A DNA stretch of 49,301 nt from Oscillospiraceae bacterium (GTDB taxonomy: Bacteria > Bacillota > Clostridia > Oscillospirales > Acutalibacteraceae), in assembly GCA_015066005.1 (NCBI GenBank), contig SVPF01000018.1:1-49301 (forward strand), read 5' to 3'. Position 1 is the stretch's first letter. Each line of letters begins with the position of its first letter. The notes below the pieces were generated by a model that saw nothing but the letters and a program-made list of their open reading frames with translations, was not told the origin of the DNA and ran no database searches. Below are positions 42,660 to 49,301 of this stretch, in pieces. The translations under genes were made by a program, and so were the position numbers.

Positions 42660-43316
42660 TTACCAGTTTATTGGTTGTTGACCGCTTTGGGTAAGAATTT
42701 CATTAGTTTTTGAAAAGTGCTTACAGCCAAAAAACCCCCTGTAAGCCGAAAGCGGACTTGGGTGCACGGTTATAAGCTTTTTGTGAATGGGGTTTGTAAT
42801 AATTTCAGCCTTTTTTTCGGCGGGCTTACCCCACAGCAAAAACACAACGGGGGTTTGCTTATTGTTAAGCTCGCTTATAATGCGGTCGGTAAATTGCTCC
42901 CACCCCATATCCTTATGGCTTTGCGGCTGACCTTCCCTTACAGTCAGCACATTGTTAAGCATTAAAACACCCTGACGCGCCCAGTATGTAAGGTCGCCGT
43001 TTAGCGTAAAGGGTCGGCCAACATCACTTTCAAGCTCTTTAAAAATATTAACAAGCGACGGAGGAAGCTTAACCCCTTCCCTTACCGAAAAGCACAAACC
43101 GTGTGCCTGACCAAAGCCATGATACGGGTCCTGCCCAATAATTACCACCCTGGTTTGAGCAAAAGAGGTGTATTTCAGCGCGTTAAAAACCTCACGCTTT
43201 GGCGGATATACGGTATAGTCGTCATAATCCTGCTTTAAAAAAGCAAAAAGCCCCTGCAAATAGGGCTTTTGCCATTCATCCTTTAAAATTTCGTCCCAAT
43301 CGTTTTGAAATTTCAC
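42660..43316 (-). CDS. ung: Uracil-DNA glycosylase, family 1
   Basis: 218 residues from GTG at 43316, with GGAG eight bases upstream; the GTGA overlaps the stop of the XRE-membrane gene. Upstream in-frame codons lie inside that gene. Motif A GQDPYHGFGQAHGLCFSV contains the catalytic Asp, and the uracil-binding NNVLTV and leucine-loop HPSPLSAYRGFFG motifs are present. It removes uracil from DNA in base-excision repair. Length and motifs are standard. Coupling to an XRE regulator is unusual for ung. Confidence 0.95.
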   Translation of the reverse strand: MKFQNDWDEILKDEWQKPYLQGLFAFLKQDYDDYTVYPPKREVFNALKYTSFAQTRVVIIGQDPYHGFGQAHGLCFSVREGVKLPPSLVNIFKELESDVGRPFTLNGDLTYWARQGVLMLNNVLTVREGQPQSHKDMGWEQFTDRIISELNNKQTPVVFLLWGKPAEKKAEIITNPIHKKLITVHPSPLSAYRGFFGCKHFSKTNEILTQSGQQPINW

Positions 43317-43891
43317 GATTTTTTCTCCATCCTTGACCAAATAATAATTGCTATTTGAAGCGGAATACCAACAAGTAAAATTTTCCAAATGTTAAAGGTC
43401 ATAAACTGAATTACAAAGCTTAAAAGCAGTGACCAAACAAAAAACGATATAAGCCAAAAGAAGCCCTTTCGCTTATGCCAAATGCAGTCGAAAACAATGG
43501 CTACCGTAAAGGATGCGGGCATTGCCCAGGCAAAAATCATCCACTGGCTTGTGTGCGTAATAATGTCAAAAATAACAAACAGTAAAAGCGCAACAAACCA
43601 AACCGCCAGCACTGCCAAATGGGTAATATTTAAATAAATACGCTTTTTAGCATCGGTTTTAATTGGCTGAGGGTCAATTGTTTCATCACCTATTATGTAG
43701 TCAAGACTAACCCCGTAAAGCTTACTGATTTTATAAAAAACCTCAACCGACGGAAGTGATTCCCCTTTTTCCCATTTAGAAATTGCCTTGTCGGAATAAT
43801 TTAGCTTTTCAGCCAGCTCTGCTTGGGTAAGCTTGCTTTTTTTACGAAGATATAAAAGTTTTTTTCCAATAGTTATATTTAAATTTTCCAT
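43313..43891 (-). CDS. XRE-family regulator with membrane domain
   Basis: 192 residues. The N-terminal HTH (about 8-62: GKKLLYLRKKSKLTQAELAE, SDKAISKWEKGESLPSVE, ISKLYGVSLDYIIGDE) is followed by four hydrophobic helices between about 86 and 188. Membrane-bound XRE proteins of this design are common in Firmicutes and may sense envelope signals. It is translationally coupled to ung. Direct repeats around its promoter suggest autoregulation. Confidence 0.88.
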   Translation of the reverse strand: MENLNITIGKKLLYLRKKSKLTQAELAEKLNYSDKAISKWEKGESLPSVEVFYKISKLYGVSLDYIIGDETIDPQPIKTDAKKRIYLNITHLAVLAVWFVALLLFVIFDIITHTSQWMIFAWAMPASFTVAIVFDCIWHKRKGFFWLISFFVWSLLLSFVIQFMTFNIWKILLVGIPLQIAIIIWSRMEKKS

Positions 43892-43897
43892 AAATTT

Positions 43898-43945
43898 ATT
43901 ATACCATTAAAAAATATTTTAGTCAATAAAATGAAATATTTAGTC
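43898..43945 (-). promoter_or_regulatory. Promoter and direct repeats upstream of XRE-ung
   Basis: Minus strand TTGACT (43926-43921), 17 bases, TATAAT (43903-43898). Plus-strand direct repeats AAATATTTTAGTC (43912-43924) and AAATATTTAGTC (43934-43945) flank and overlap the -35. Confidence 0.8.
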
Positions 43946-43972
43946 CATATTAAAGGATAAGGAGTGATTTTT

Positions 43973-44173
43973 TTGAAAATAATACAATGCGCTGAGGCTT
44001 GCCGCTTTCAAAGTGAAGGATATTGCTCGCTTGAAAGCTGCACAAACATAAATTCCGTAAAACACTCTTGCCCTTATTATATGCCCAAATTATCCGATGG
44101 CGGCAATGGCTTGCTTGAGATTACTAACGCCGACAAGCTCCATGCCGACAGGACAATCGGTAATTTGTTTTAA
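43973..44173 (+). CDS. Small cysteine-rich protein
   Basis: 66 residues from TTG at 43973, with AAGGAGTG upstream. The first 37 residues carry five Cys (6, 10, 18, 23, 33) in the pattern CxxxC...C...C...CPYYMP. This is a small clostridial family often misannotated as hydroxymyristoyl-ACP dehydratase. The remaining 29 residues extend into and overlap the 3' end of the convergent radA gene by 84 bases. A metal or disulfide role is likely; no function is known. Confidence 0.72.
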   Translation: MKIIQCAEACRFQSEGYCSLESCTNINSVKHSCPYYMPKLSDGGNGLLEITNADKLHADRTIGNLF

Positions 44174-45448
44174 AGAGGCTTTGGGTAAAATACATTTATT
44201 AAAGCCAAGGCGGGCGGCTTCGTTAACCCTGAATGCAGCTCTTGCAACCGACCGCACCTCGCCCGAAAGACCGATTTCACCAAAGGCAACGGTTTTTTCA
44301 TCAATGGGTACATCACGAATGCCCGATACAAGTGATAAAGCAACCGCCAAATCGGCCGCGGGCTCATCAATGCGCATACCGCCGACTATATTAAGATAAG
44401 CGTCTAAATTTGAAAAATAAAGCCCCATACGCTTTTCCAAAACCGCTAAAATAAGACTTAAGCGATTATAGTCAAAGCCGGTTGAGGTGCGCCTTGGGTT
44501 GCCAAAGCCGGTCGTAGTTACAAGCGCCTGCACCTCGGACAAAATTGGGCGTGTTCCCTCAATAACACAGGTAATACAGGTGCCCGAAACATTGGTCATA
44601 CGGCCAGTCAGCAAATGCGCCGAAGGGTTTTCAACCTCGCAAAGACCGTTGTCCCTCATTTCAAAAACACCGATTTCGTTAGTAGAGCCAAAACGGTTTT
44701 TAATTGCGCGCAAAATACGGTAGGACTGATTTCTTTCACCCTCGAAGTAAAGCACGGTATCAACAATATGCTCCATCACCTTAGGGCCCGCAATATCACC
44801 GCCCTTGTTAACATGGCCGACAATAAACACGGGAATTTCAAGGCTTTTGCCTGTACGCAAAAACATATTTGTACTTTCACGCACCTGAACAATACTGCCT
44901 GCTGATGATGAAATATCACTTATTGTCATGGTTTGAATAGAATCTATCATAACAATATCAGGTCTTGATGTATTTATATATTCACAAATGGCTTGAGCAT
45001 CGGTAGCGGTCATAATTTTTACATTATTGCCGCTGACACCCAAGCGCTCAGCACGCATTTTAATTTGTGTGGCCGATTCCTCACCCGATACATAAAGCAC
45101 TTCCATTTTGTCCTGTAGCGCCCTGCACATTTGCAAAAGAATGGTTGATTTACCAATACCGGGGTCACCGCTTAACAGCACAACCGAGCCTTTAACAATG
45201 CCGCCGCCAAGCACACGGTCAAGCTCGCGTATATCGGTTTTGAAGCGCACCTCTTTATTAGTGTCAATTTCACTTAAGGTTTGCGCAAAGGCTTGACTTT
45301 GATAGACCGCCGCGCGTGCGGGTGCCGAGTCGGTGCGGATATCCTCCTGCAAGGTGCCCCAATTATTGCAGGACGGGCATTTACCCATCCATTTTGCAGC
45401 CTCATAGCCGCATTCACTGCACACATAAACAACCTTTGTTTTTGCCAT
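44090..45448 (-). CDS. radA: DNA repair ATPase RadA/Sms
   Basis: 452 residues. The N-terminal zinc finger has CSECGYEAAKWMGKCPSCNN. Walker A is GDPGIGKST (about 91-99), and the RadA signature KNRFGSTNEIGVFEM (about 251-265) is present. The C-terminal Lon-protease-like domain has GGMRIDEPAADLAVALSLVSG. It is a branch-migration helicase in recombinational repair. It starts two bases after the stop of the cwlD fragment, whose last codons supply the AAGGAG ribosome site, so cwlD-radA was an operon before the insertion. Confidence 0.96.
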   Translation of the reverse strand: MAKTKVVYVCSECGYEAAKWMGKCPSCNNWGTLQEDIRTDSAPARAAVYQSQAFAQTLSEIDTNKEVRFKTDIRELDRVLGGGIVKGSVVLLSGDPGIGKSTILLQMCRALQDKMEVLYVSGEESATQIKMRAERLGVSGNNVKIMTATDAQAICEYINTSRPDIVMIDSIQTMTISDISSSAGSIVQVRESTNMFLRTGKSLEIPVFIVGHVNKGGDIAGPKVMEHIVDTVLYFEGERNQSYRILRAIKNRFGSTNEIGVFEMRDNGLCEVENPSAHLLTGRMTNVSGTCITCVIEGTRPILSEVQALVTTTGFGNPRRTSTGFDYNRLSLILAVLEKRMGLYFSNLDAYLNIVGGMRIDEPAADLAVALSLVSGIRDVPIDEKTVAFGEIGLSGEVRSVARAAFRVNEAARLGFNKCILPKASLKQITDCPVGMELVGVSNLKQAIAAIG

Positions 45449-45449
45449 T

Positions 45450-46013
45450 TTATGACTCCTTAAAATACTGTAAAATTCCGTCGGTTATACAAAAAGCCAA
45501 TTTTTGCTGATACGCGCTGTCCTTAAGTCGTAAAAGCTCAGCTTGGTTGCTTAAAAAACCGCATTCCACCAAAACCGCAGGCACCGTAGCGTTATAAAGC
45601 AAATATGTGCTGCTTGTGGCTTGCTTGTTAACCCGCTTATTTTCATTTTGTAAATTTTTAATTATTGATTTTTGAATTATTTCACCAAGCGCCTTTGCCG
45701 CGTCCCCATTACTGTAAAACACCTGCGACCCCTTTGCCGCCGAGGTGGTAAACTTGTTAAGATGAATACTCACAAAAACACTTTCAGGGTTTTGCTTCAT
45801 TAAATTTAAGCGATTTTCCAAATCCTCACGCTTGATAAACGAATCACCGTTACAGGTATTTGTATCGGTTTCTCTTGTCATTATAACCTTAAAGCCGTAA
45901 AGTTTCAAGAATTTAGCGGTTTGCAACGCGATTTTTAGGTTAATATCCTTTTCAACCGTACCGTCAGCCGCAACCGCACCGCCGTCCTCTCCACCGTGTG
46001 GTGAGTTAGCCAA
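45450..46013 (-). pseudogene. cwlD: 3' fragment of spore-cortex amidase gene cwlD, interrupted by an integrated element
   Basis: About 187 codons of N-acetylmuramoyl-L-alanine amidase (Amidase_3 type). It retains HGGEDGGAVAADGTVEKDI, MTRETDTNTC, FVSIHLNKF with the zinc His, and AVLVECGFLSN with the catalytic Glu. The signal peptide and the strand before the first zinc His (normally xxDxGHGG) are missing. Upstream of His the frame reads LANSP from foreign DNA and meets a stop at 46026-46028. No ribosome site precedes the possible TTG at 46013. CwlD makes muramic delta-lactam in the spore cortex and is needed for germination. The 5' part should lie at the far end of the element. Confidence 0.85.
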
Positions 46014-46030
46014 TACTATACTTTTTTAGT
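45985..46030. mobile_element. Attachment-site junction between cwlD and the element
   Basis: cwlD coding sequence is recognisable up to the CAC (His) codon at 45998-45996, and sequence to the right is unrelated. The minus-strand segment CTCACC-ACAC-GGTGGAG around the junction is an imperfect inverted repeat, as expected for a serine-recombinase crossover core. The exact core dinucleotide cannot be fixed without the other junction. Confidence 0.6.
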
Positions 46031-46070
46031 AATTCTGTATATTTTGTCGTTTTTTGGATGTAGAAAACCA

Positions 46071-47657
46071 CTAAATTTTCCACTCAATTTTGATTTCTCT
46101 CTCGCCATCCTTTTTGAGCTTTCCAATGAAGATTTTGCTTATAAATTCATCGGCGATTTCGAATGTAAGAGTATCGATTCTTCGGTACTTTTCCATAATG
46201 GATTTTGTGTCAATTGGTGTTTCGTTATCATAAAGCTTTGATAATTGTGTTTTCAAAAGTTCAATGCGTTTTTCCATTTCTTGGGTTTCTTTTTTATACT
46301 GTTCGCGAAAGATTGCAAATTCTTCCAAAGTAATTATACCATCAAGTTTATCGGTATACATTTGAGCCATTCTTGCATCATTTCGCTTTACCTTATCCTC
46401 AAGATTTTTAATTTGGGTAGTTAAAGACTTGTCTTTACCCTTTTCCTTTTTAGGCTGTTTTAAGCTGCCAATTTGCTTTTCATCATAGTATTTATCAAGC
46501 AGCTTATTTATTTCATCAACAACAATTTTTTCAAGTTCATCAAGCCGTATATGGTGTTTATTATCACATAGTCCACTTGTGGTTTTGCGGGTTCTACAAG
46601 CCAAATAATTATATCGGCCATCACGTAATTGGTAACTCATTTTCCACATTGTATTACCGCACTCACCGCAGAAAACCTTTTTTGCAAGTGAATAACAAGA
46701 ACCGTTTGGAATCTTTTGTCCTTTGCCACGAGAAAAACGAATTTCTTGTGCTTTTAAAAAGGTTTCCTTTGATATAATTGGCTCATGCATATCTTCGACA
46801 ACATCCCATTGGCTTTCAGGCTTCATGCGCCGTTTACCTGTTTTATAGTTAACAACCTCTTGCTTTCCTTGCACCAATGCACCCGTATATGCCTGTCGTC
46901 GTAAAATAGCATATATAGCCGAATCAGACCAGGTTAAACTAGGTGCCAAATTTTTCTCATAATTACGATTATAATACTTGCTTCCCAACAATTTTTTATG
47001 TACACAAGGAGGCGGAATATTTTCATCATTTAGAGCTCTCGCTATCGTAATATAACCCGACCCCTGTATATACATATCAAATATCCTTCGTACAACCGGA
47101 GCAGCGGTTTCATCAATAATTAGATGGTTTTTATTGTTTGGATCTACCAAATAACCGTAAGGGGCAAAAGAACCCACAAATTCACCATTTTTGCGCTTTG
47201 TTTTTAGAGTTGATTTTATATTATCTGATAAATCTTCCAAATACCACTCATTTATTAAACCGTTAATTTGTCGTGCTTTTTTGTTACCCTTCACGTTTGT
47301 ATCAGCATTATCAACCACACCAACAAAACGCACACCCCACTCAGGAAATTTTCCGTGAATATAGCGTTCAATCATTTCCATATCACGAGAAAAACGAGAT
47401 TGTGTTTTACATACAACTATTGTGCACTTGCCTTCCTCGCAGTCTTTCAACACACGATTCCATTCAGGACGATTAGCATCCGCACCACTGTAATCTTCAT
47501 CTGAAAAAATTCCGTTAATTTGCCAACCCCTTTCAACACAGTAGTTTATAAGCATTGTCTTTTGATTTTGGATACTCTCGCTCTCATCAGAAAAATGTTT
47601 TTTATCCCTATCCTCCGAAGAAAGACGAACATAGATATCCGCAATTTCTGTTAGCAT
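46071..47657 (-). CDS. Large serine recombinase
   Basis: 528 residues. The N-terminal resolvase domain has YVRLSSED (Ser13 the likely nucleophile), SESIQNQK, IFSDEDYSGADANRPEWNR, TQSRFSRDMEMIE and a DNADTNVKG motif. A recombinase domain (about 175-290) begins GSFAPYGYLVDPNN. A zinc-ribbon domain follows (CGECGNTMWK...CRTRKTTSGLC, about 325-365), then a long coiled coil (about 400-470). It integrates or excises the element by single-strand-exchange rotation at att sites. Placement beside a split sporulation gene parallels SpoIVCA of the skin element. The AAGGAGG ribosome site overlaps the end of the upstream small gene. Confidence 0.95.
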   Translation of the reverse strand: MLTEIADIYVRLSSEDRDKKHFSDESESIQNQKTMLINYCVERGWQINGIFSDEDYSGADANRPEWNRVLKDCEEGKCTIVVCKTQSRFSRDMEMIERYIHGKFPEWGVRFVGVVDNADTNVKGNKKARQINGLINEWYLEDLSDNIKSTLKTKRKNGEFVGSFAPYGYLVDPNNKNHLIIDETAAPVVRRIFDMYIQGSGYITIARALNDENIPPPCVHKKLLGSKYYNRNYEKNLAPSLTWSDSAIYAILRRQAYTGALVQGKQEVVNYKTGKRRMKPESQWDVVEDMHEPIISKETFLKAQEIRFSRGKGQKIPNGSCYSLAKKVFCGECGNTMWKMSYQLRDGRYNYLACRTRKTTSGLCDNKHHIRLDELEKIVVDEINKLLDKYYDEKQIGSLKQPKKEKGKDKSLTTQIKNLEDKVKRNDARMAQMYTDKLDGIITLEEFAIFREQYKKETQEMEKRIELLKTQLSKLYDNETPIDTKSIMEKYRRIDTLTFEIADEFISKIFIGKLKKDGEREIKIEWKI

Positions 47658-47659
47658 TT

Positions 47660-47851
47660 TTATAGTGTTCCTCCTTTTTTTAAGTCAGAATCACCACCAT
47701 GAAATGTCACATCTATATTATAATCGAAATTCGCTGCTTTTTCAATGTCGCGAATACAAAGACTTCTAATTGCATTATTAATTCTATCCTTGCGTTCCTC
47801 CTCACCAATGGCTGAGAACGCATTTTTTACAATATATTTATTTATTTTCAT
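47660..47851 (-). CDS. Small protein of the element
   Basis: 63 residues, ATG with GGGAGG upstream. It is helical and charged (NAFSAIGEEERKDRINNAIRS), ending VTFHGGDSDLKKGGTL, with no known motif. The stop is two bases before the recombinase start, and the recombinase ribosome site lies in its last codons, so translation is coupled. It could be a recombination directionality factor or an accessory protein by position, but sequence gives no direct support. Confidence 0.7.
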   Translation of the reverse strand: MKINKYIVKNAFSAIGEEERKDRINNAIRSLCIRDIEKAANFDYNIDVTFHGGDSDLKKGGTL

Positions 47852-47896
47852 ATCATACGCCCTCCCAATAATAATTTACTCACATAATATTTATGC

Positions 47897-48391
47897 TCAT
47901 TTTAATGTTTTAATGTTATTTGTATTCTTTGTACTTGAATTCTTATTTTTTAAATTCGAATAGTTCATATAACGATATTTACGATTATCATATTCACTTG
48001 ATCGATAAAATGCTTGTGTGACATAGTCATAAATGCAAAGCATTGTTCCAACCTCAAACTCTTCTTGAATAAGAACATCCTTTACCAACACATCAATGTC
48101 CAGAGGATGCTTCTCCTTCCATTTGATATAAAACGTTTTCTCTTTATTAGAATCATAATAAATGTTATAATCTATCGTCTTATCAGGATACAAGAACTTA
48201 AACACGGTCACAAAAAACTCTTCGGCTCTATTGTTGTTAACGTCTTGAAGATTAAATAGGTCGAACATACGTATATTTAGGACCTCATCAAGCGTTCTAA
48301 AACCTAAATCATAAAAAATTTGACTGCTGTTTTCTTCGTCAACTTTCATCCATTCCTCAGAAGTAAATTTTATTTTAAAATATTCTTTCAT
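47897..48391 (-). CDS. Element protein of unknown function
   Basis: 164 residues, ATG with AAAGGAG upstream. It is acidic and aromatic-rich, with TSEEWMKVDEENSSQIFYDL, RMFDLFNLQDVNNN and KWKEKHPLDIDVLVKDV, and ends in a low-complexity Asn/Lys/Ser/Thr tail (about 145-164). No membrane segment or recognised domain is seen. Very AT-rich codon use compared with the flanking chromosome agrees with foreign origin. Confidence 0.7.
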   Translation of the reverse strand: MKEYFKIKFTSEEWMKVDEENSSQIFYDLGFRTLDEVLNIRMFDLFNLQDVNNNRAEEFFVTVFKFLYPDKTIDYNIYYDSNKEKTFYIKWKEKHPLDIDVLVKDVLIQEEFEVGTMLCIYDYVTQAFYRSSEYDNRKYRYMNYSNLKNKNSSTKNTNNIKTLK

Positions 48392-48466
48392 AGTTTTTAG
48401 CTCCTTTATGTTTTTACCTCACACTAATCAACTGGGAATAAAACTCCCCAAATTACGAAATACATT

Positions 48467-49030
48467 TCAATTATCAATATATTTTTTTAGTTTTTTTAGT
48501 ATCATTTCTCTCCTGGAATATACTGTAGTTGACGCGATTTTATATTTCCTAGAAAATTCAGCAACAGTTATTGGTTGTTCATTTAAATATAATTGCTGTA
48601 TAAGCATTTTTTCTTCCCTAGAAAGAGTTTGTAAACCTTTATGTAACGCAATAATAATAATTTTTTCCATTACTTCGTTTTCTATATTAATTTCATAGTC
48701 CTCTATTAGTTCTTCACCGCTTAAATCATCTTCTGTATCTTGCTGCTCATTATATGAGAAAACTGTATATCCCATCTCTTTTTCTGTTTCCTTGAGATAA
48801 TCGTGTGAATCTTTTTCAGAGCGCCATAGTTTTGCCATCTCTTCTCCACATTCCGCAATAACAATACATTCATCAGTTGAACAAGCGTCAATTTGACCAA
48901 AATTCTTTCTTCGCCTTTTTCCTTCATCAGTTTTCATAAACATTGCAAATTCATACGAGTTCATTTCAATCCAGTTACCTTCTACGGCGGGTTTATCAAC
49001 ATCTTTTTTAACCAAATAAAATTTTTTCAT
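48467..49030 (-). CDS. Sigma-70 region-4-like regulator of the element
   Basis: 187 residues from ATG at 49030, with AAGGAG upstream. The first 110 residues are of unknown fold (MKKFYLVKKDVDKPAVEGNW, a CSTDECIVIAEC cluster). The C-terminal third is a sigma region 4-like HTH: LQTLSREEKMLIQQLYLNEQ, then VAEFSRKYKIASTTVYSRRE. Proteins with this design occur in clostridial conjugative and mobilizable elements next to the recombinase and probably control element genes. Confidence 0.78.
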   Translation of the reverse strand: MKKFYLVKKDVDKPAVEGNWIEMNSYEFAMFMKTDEGKRRRKNFGQIDACSTDECIVIAECGEEMAKLWRSEKDSHDYLKETEKEMGYTVFSYNEQQDTEDDLSGEELIEDYEINIENEVMEKIIIIALHKGLQTLSREEKMLIQQLYLNEQPITVAEFSRKYKIASTTVYSRREMILKKLKKYIDN

Positions 49031-49123
49031 TTTTATAATCTCCTTAAAATTGATTTTTGAAATTGTTTTAGTTATCAAAAACCGGAGATTACGGATATTT
49101 AGCGATATAACTTTCCCATTTAA

Positions 49124-49168
49124 ACAAAAAAATTGCTCCCTTCAGATTTAGCTGCCGGAAGCAATTTT
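49124..49168 (-). terminator. Minus-strand terminator in the element
   Basis: AAAATTGCT (49129-49137) pairs with AGCAATTTT (49160-49168), with partial inner pairing. Seven T follow on the minus strand. It lies upstream of the sigma-like gene and ends a transcript coming from beyond the window. Confidence 0.7.
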
Positions 49169-49195
49169 CTTTTAAGCATTTTTCTTACCGAAAAC

Positions 49196-49253
49196 AAAAA
49201 AGCCACCGGCAAGATAGACTGAGCCTATAAACTCAATCAATCTTGTCGGCGGC
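49196..49253 (-). terminator. Second minus-strand terminator
   Basis: GCCACCGGCAAGAT (49202-49215) pairs with ATCTTGTCGGCGGC (49240-49253), including two non-Watson-Crick positions, with an inner TGAG/CTCA stem. Six T (A-run 49196-49201) follow on the minus strand. It terminates an element gene outside the window. I see no gene between it and the window end. Confidence 0.85.
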
Positions 49254-49301
49254 CTCTCATGTCTGCATAAAGCAAGTCTGGTTTAACCAACCGAAGTGTT
49301 C

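Larger units (their letters stand above)
45999..49301. mobile_element. Integrative element with large serine recombinase (one end; continues past the window)
   Basis: The recombinase gene lies 57-75 bases from the junction in cwlD. It is preceded in its operon by small element-type genes and a sigma-like regulator, all on the minus strand. Typical element-type terminators occur near 49124-49168 and 49196-49253. The content resembles clostridial integrative/mobilizable elements, but no relaxase, phage capsid or drug-resistance gene is visible in the 3.3 kb present. Confidence 0.8.

Noticed and set aside
42424-42713. Short plus-strand frames over the AbrB-like gene
   Set aside because: Antisense to a well-supported gene and its promoter.
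45450-46013. Intact amidase gene starting at TTG 46013
   Set aside because: No ribosome site, no signal peptide, and the strand before the first zinc His is missing; foreign sequence and a stop codon lie immediately upstream.

Overview
The window looks like a chromosome segment of an AT-rich, endospore-forming member of the Clostridia, probably Oscillospirales/Ruminococcaceae-like. That placement is an inference from gene content and style: an intact sigK, a cwlD remnant next to radA, AdhE, a dimeric glycyl-tRNA synthetase, a T-box leader, strong AAGGAGG ribosome binding sites, and many TTGACA-17-TATAAT promoters. No rRNA or CRISPR is present; one tRNA (Gly, anticodon TCC) is.

Layout, left to right. 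1-3.7 kb: the tail of an unrecognised gene, a lipoprotein, pyridoxamine kinase, tRNA-Gly, and a four-helix-bundle protein coupled to a P-loop kinase. 3.8-11 kb: an ABC exporter, a PH-domain membrane protein, an APH-like kinase behind adhE, and a LysR regulator. 11-16.6 kb: a QueT-like transporter, a sugar transferase, glyS and a Na/Pi cotransporter. 17-19.4 kb: a phage-like regulatory cassette (XRE, zinc ribbon, sigma-like) followed by an SOS-controlled Y-family polymerase. 19.5-26.4 kb: GH2 beta-galactosidase, sigK, a lipoprotein with an RsgI-like motif, and a G5/3D cell-wall protein. 26.4-35 kb: a complete histidine operon (hisR-Z-G-D-C-B-H-A-F-IE-J, minus strand). 35-42.3 kb: a T-box-controlled operon holding a LeuA-like protein without its active site, an isomerase/acyl-CoA synthetase fusion, an amidohydrolase, metY and metA. 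42.3-45.4 kb: an AbrB-like regulator, an XRE-ung pair, a small Cys-rich protein and radA. 45.4 kb to the end: a cwlD 3' fragment cut at its catalytic His-Gly-Gly motif by an integrated element. Its large serine recombinase and accessory genes run past the window edge.

Three observations stand out. First, three intergenic arrays of short perfect hairpins are separated by constant spacers (AGTGATATT, or ATTTCA/TGAAAT). In two arrays the spacer polarity flips near a GGCGAAT/ATTCGCC motif. One array ends next to the gene for the four-helix-bundle protein. Second, the T-box operon joins a catalytically eroded isopropylmalate-synthase-like protein and a unique enzyme fusion to methionine biosynthesis. 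Third, the spore-cortex amidase gene cwlD is split by a serine-recombinase element with the geometry of sporulation-excised skin-type elements.

Regulation visible in sequence includes a Rex box at adhE, a LexA box at the Y-family polymerase, an operator inside the his promoter, XRE operators, a TetR-like palindrome at the ABC exporter, and a tRNA promoter nested in the preceding terminator. All statements come from reading the sequence; no database search was run.
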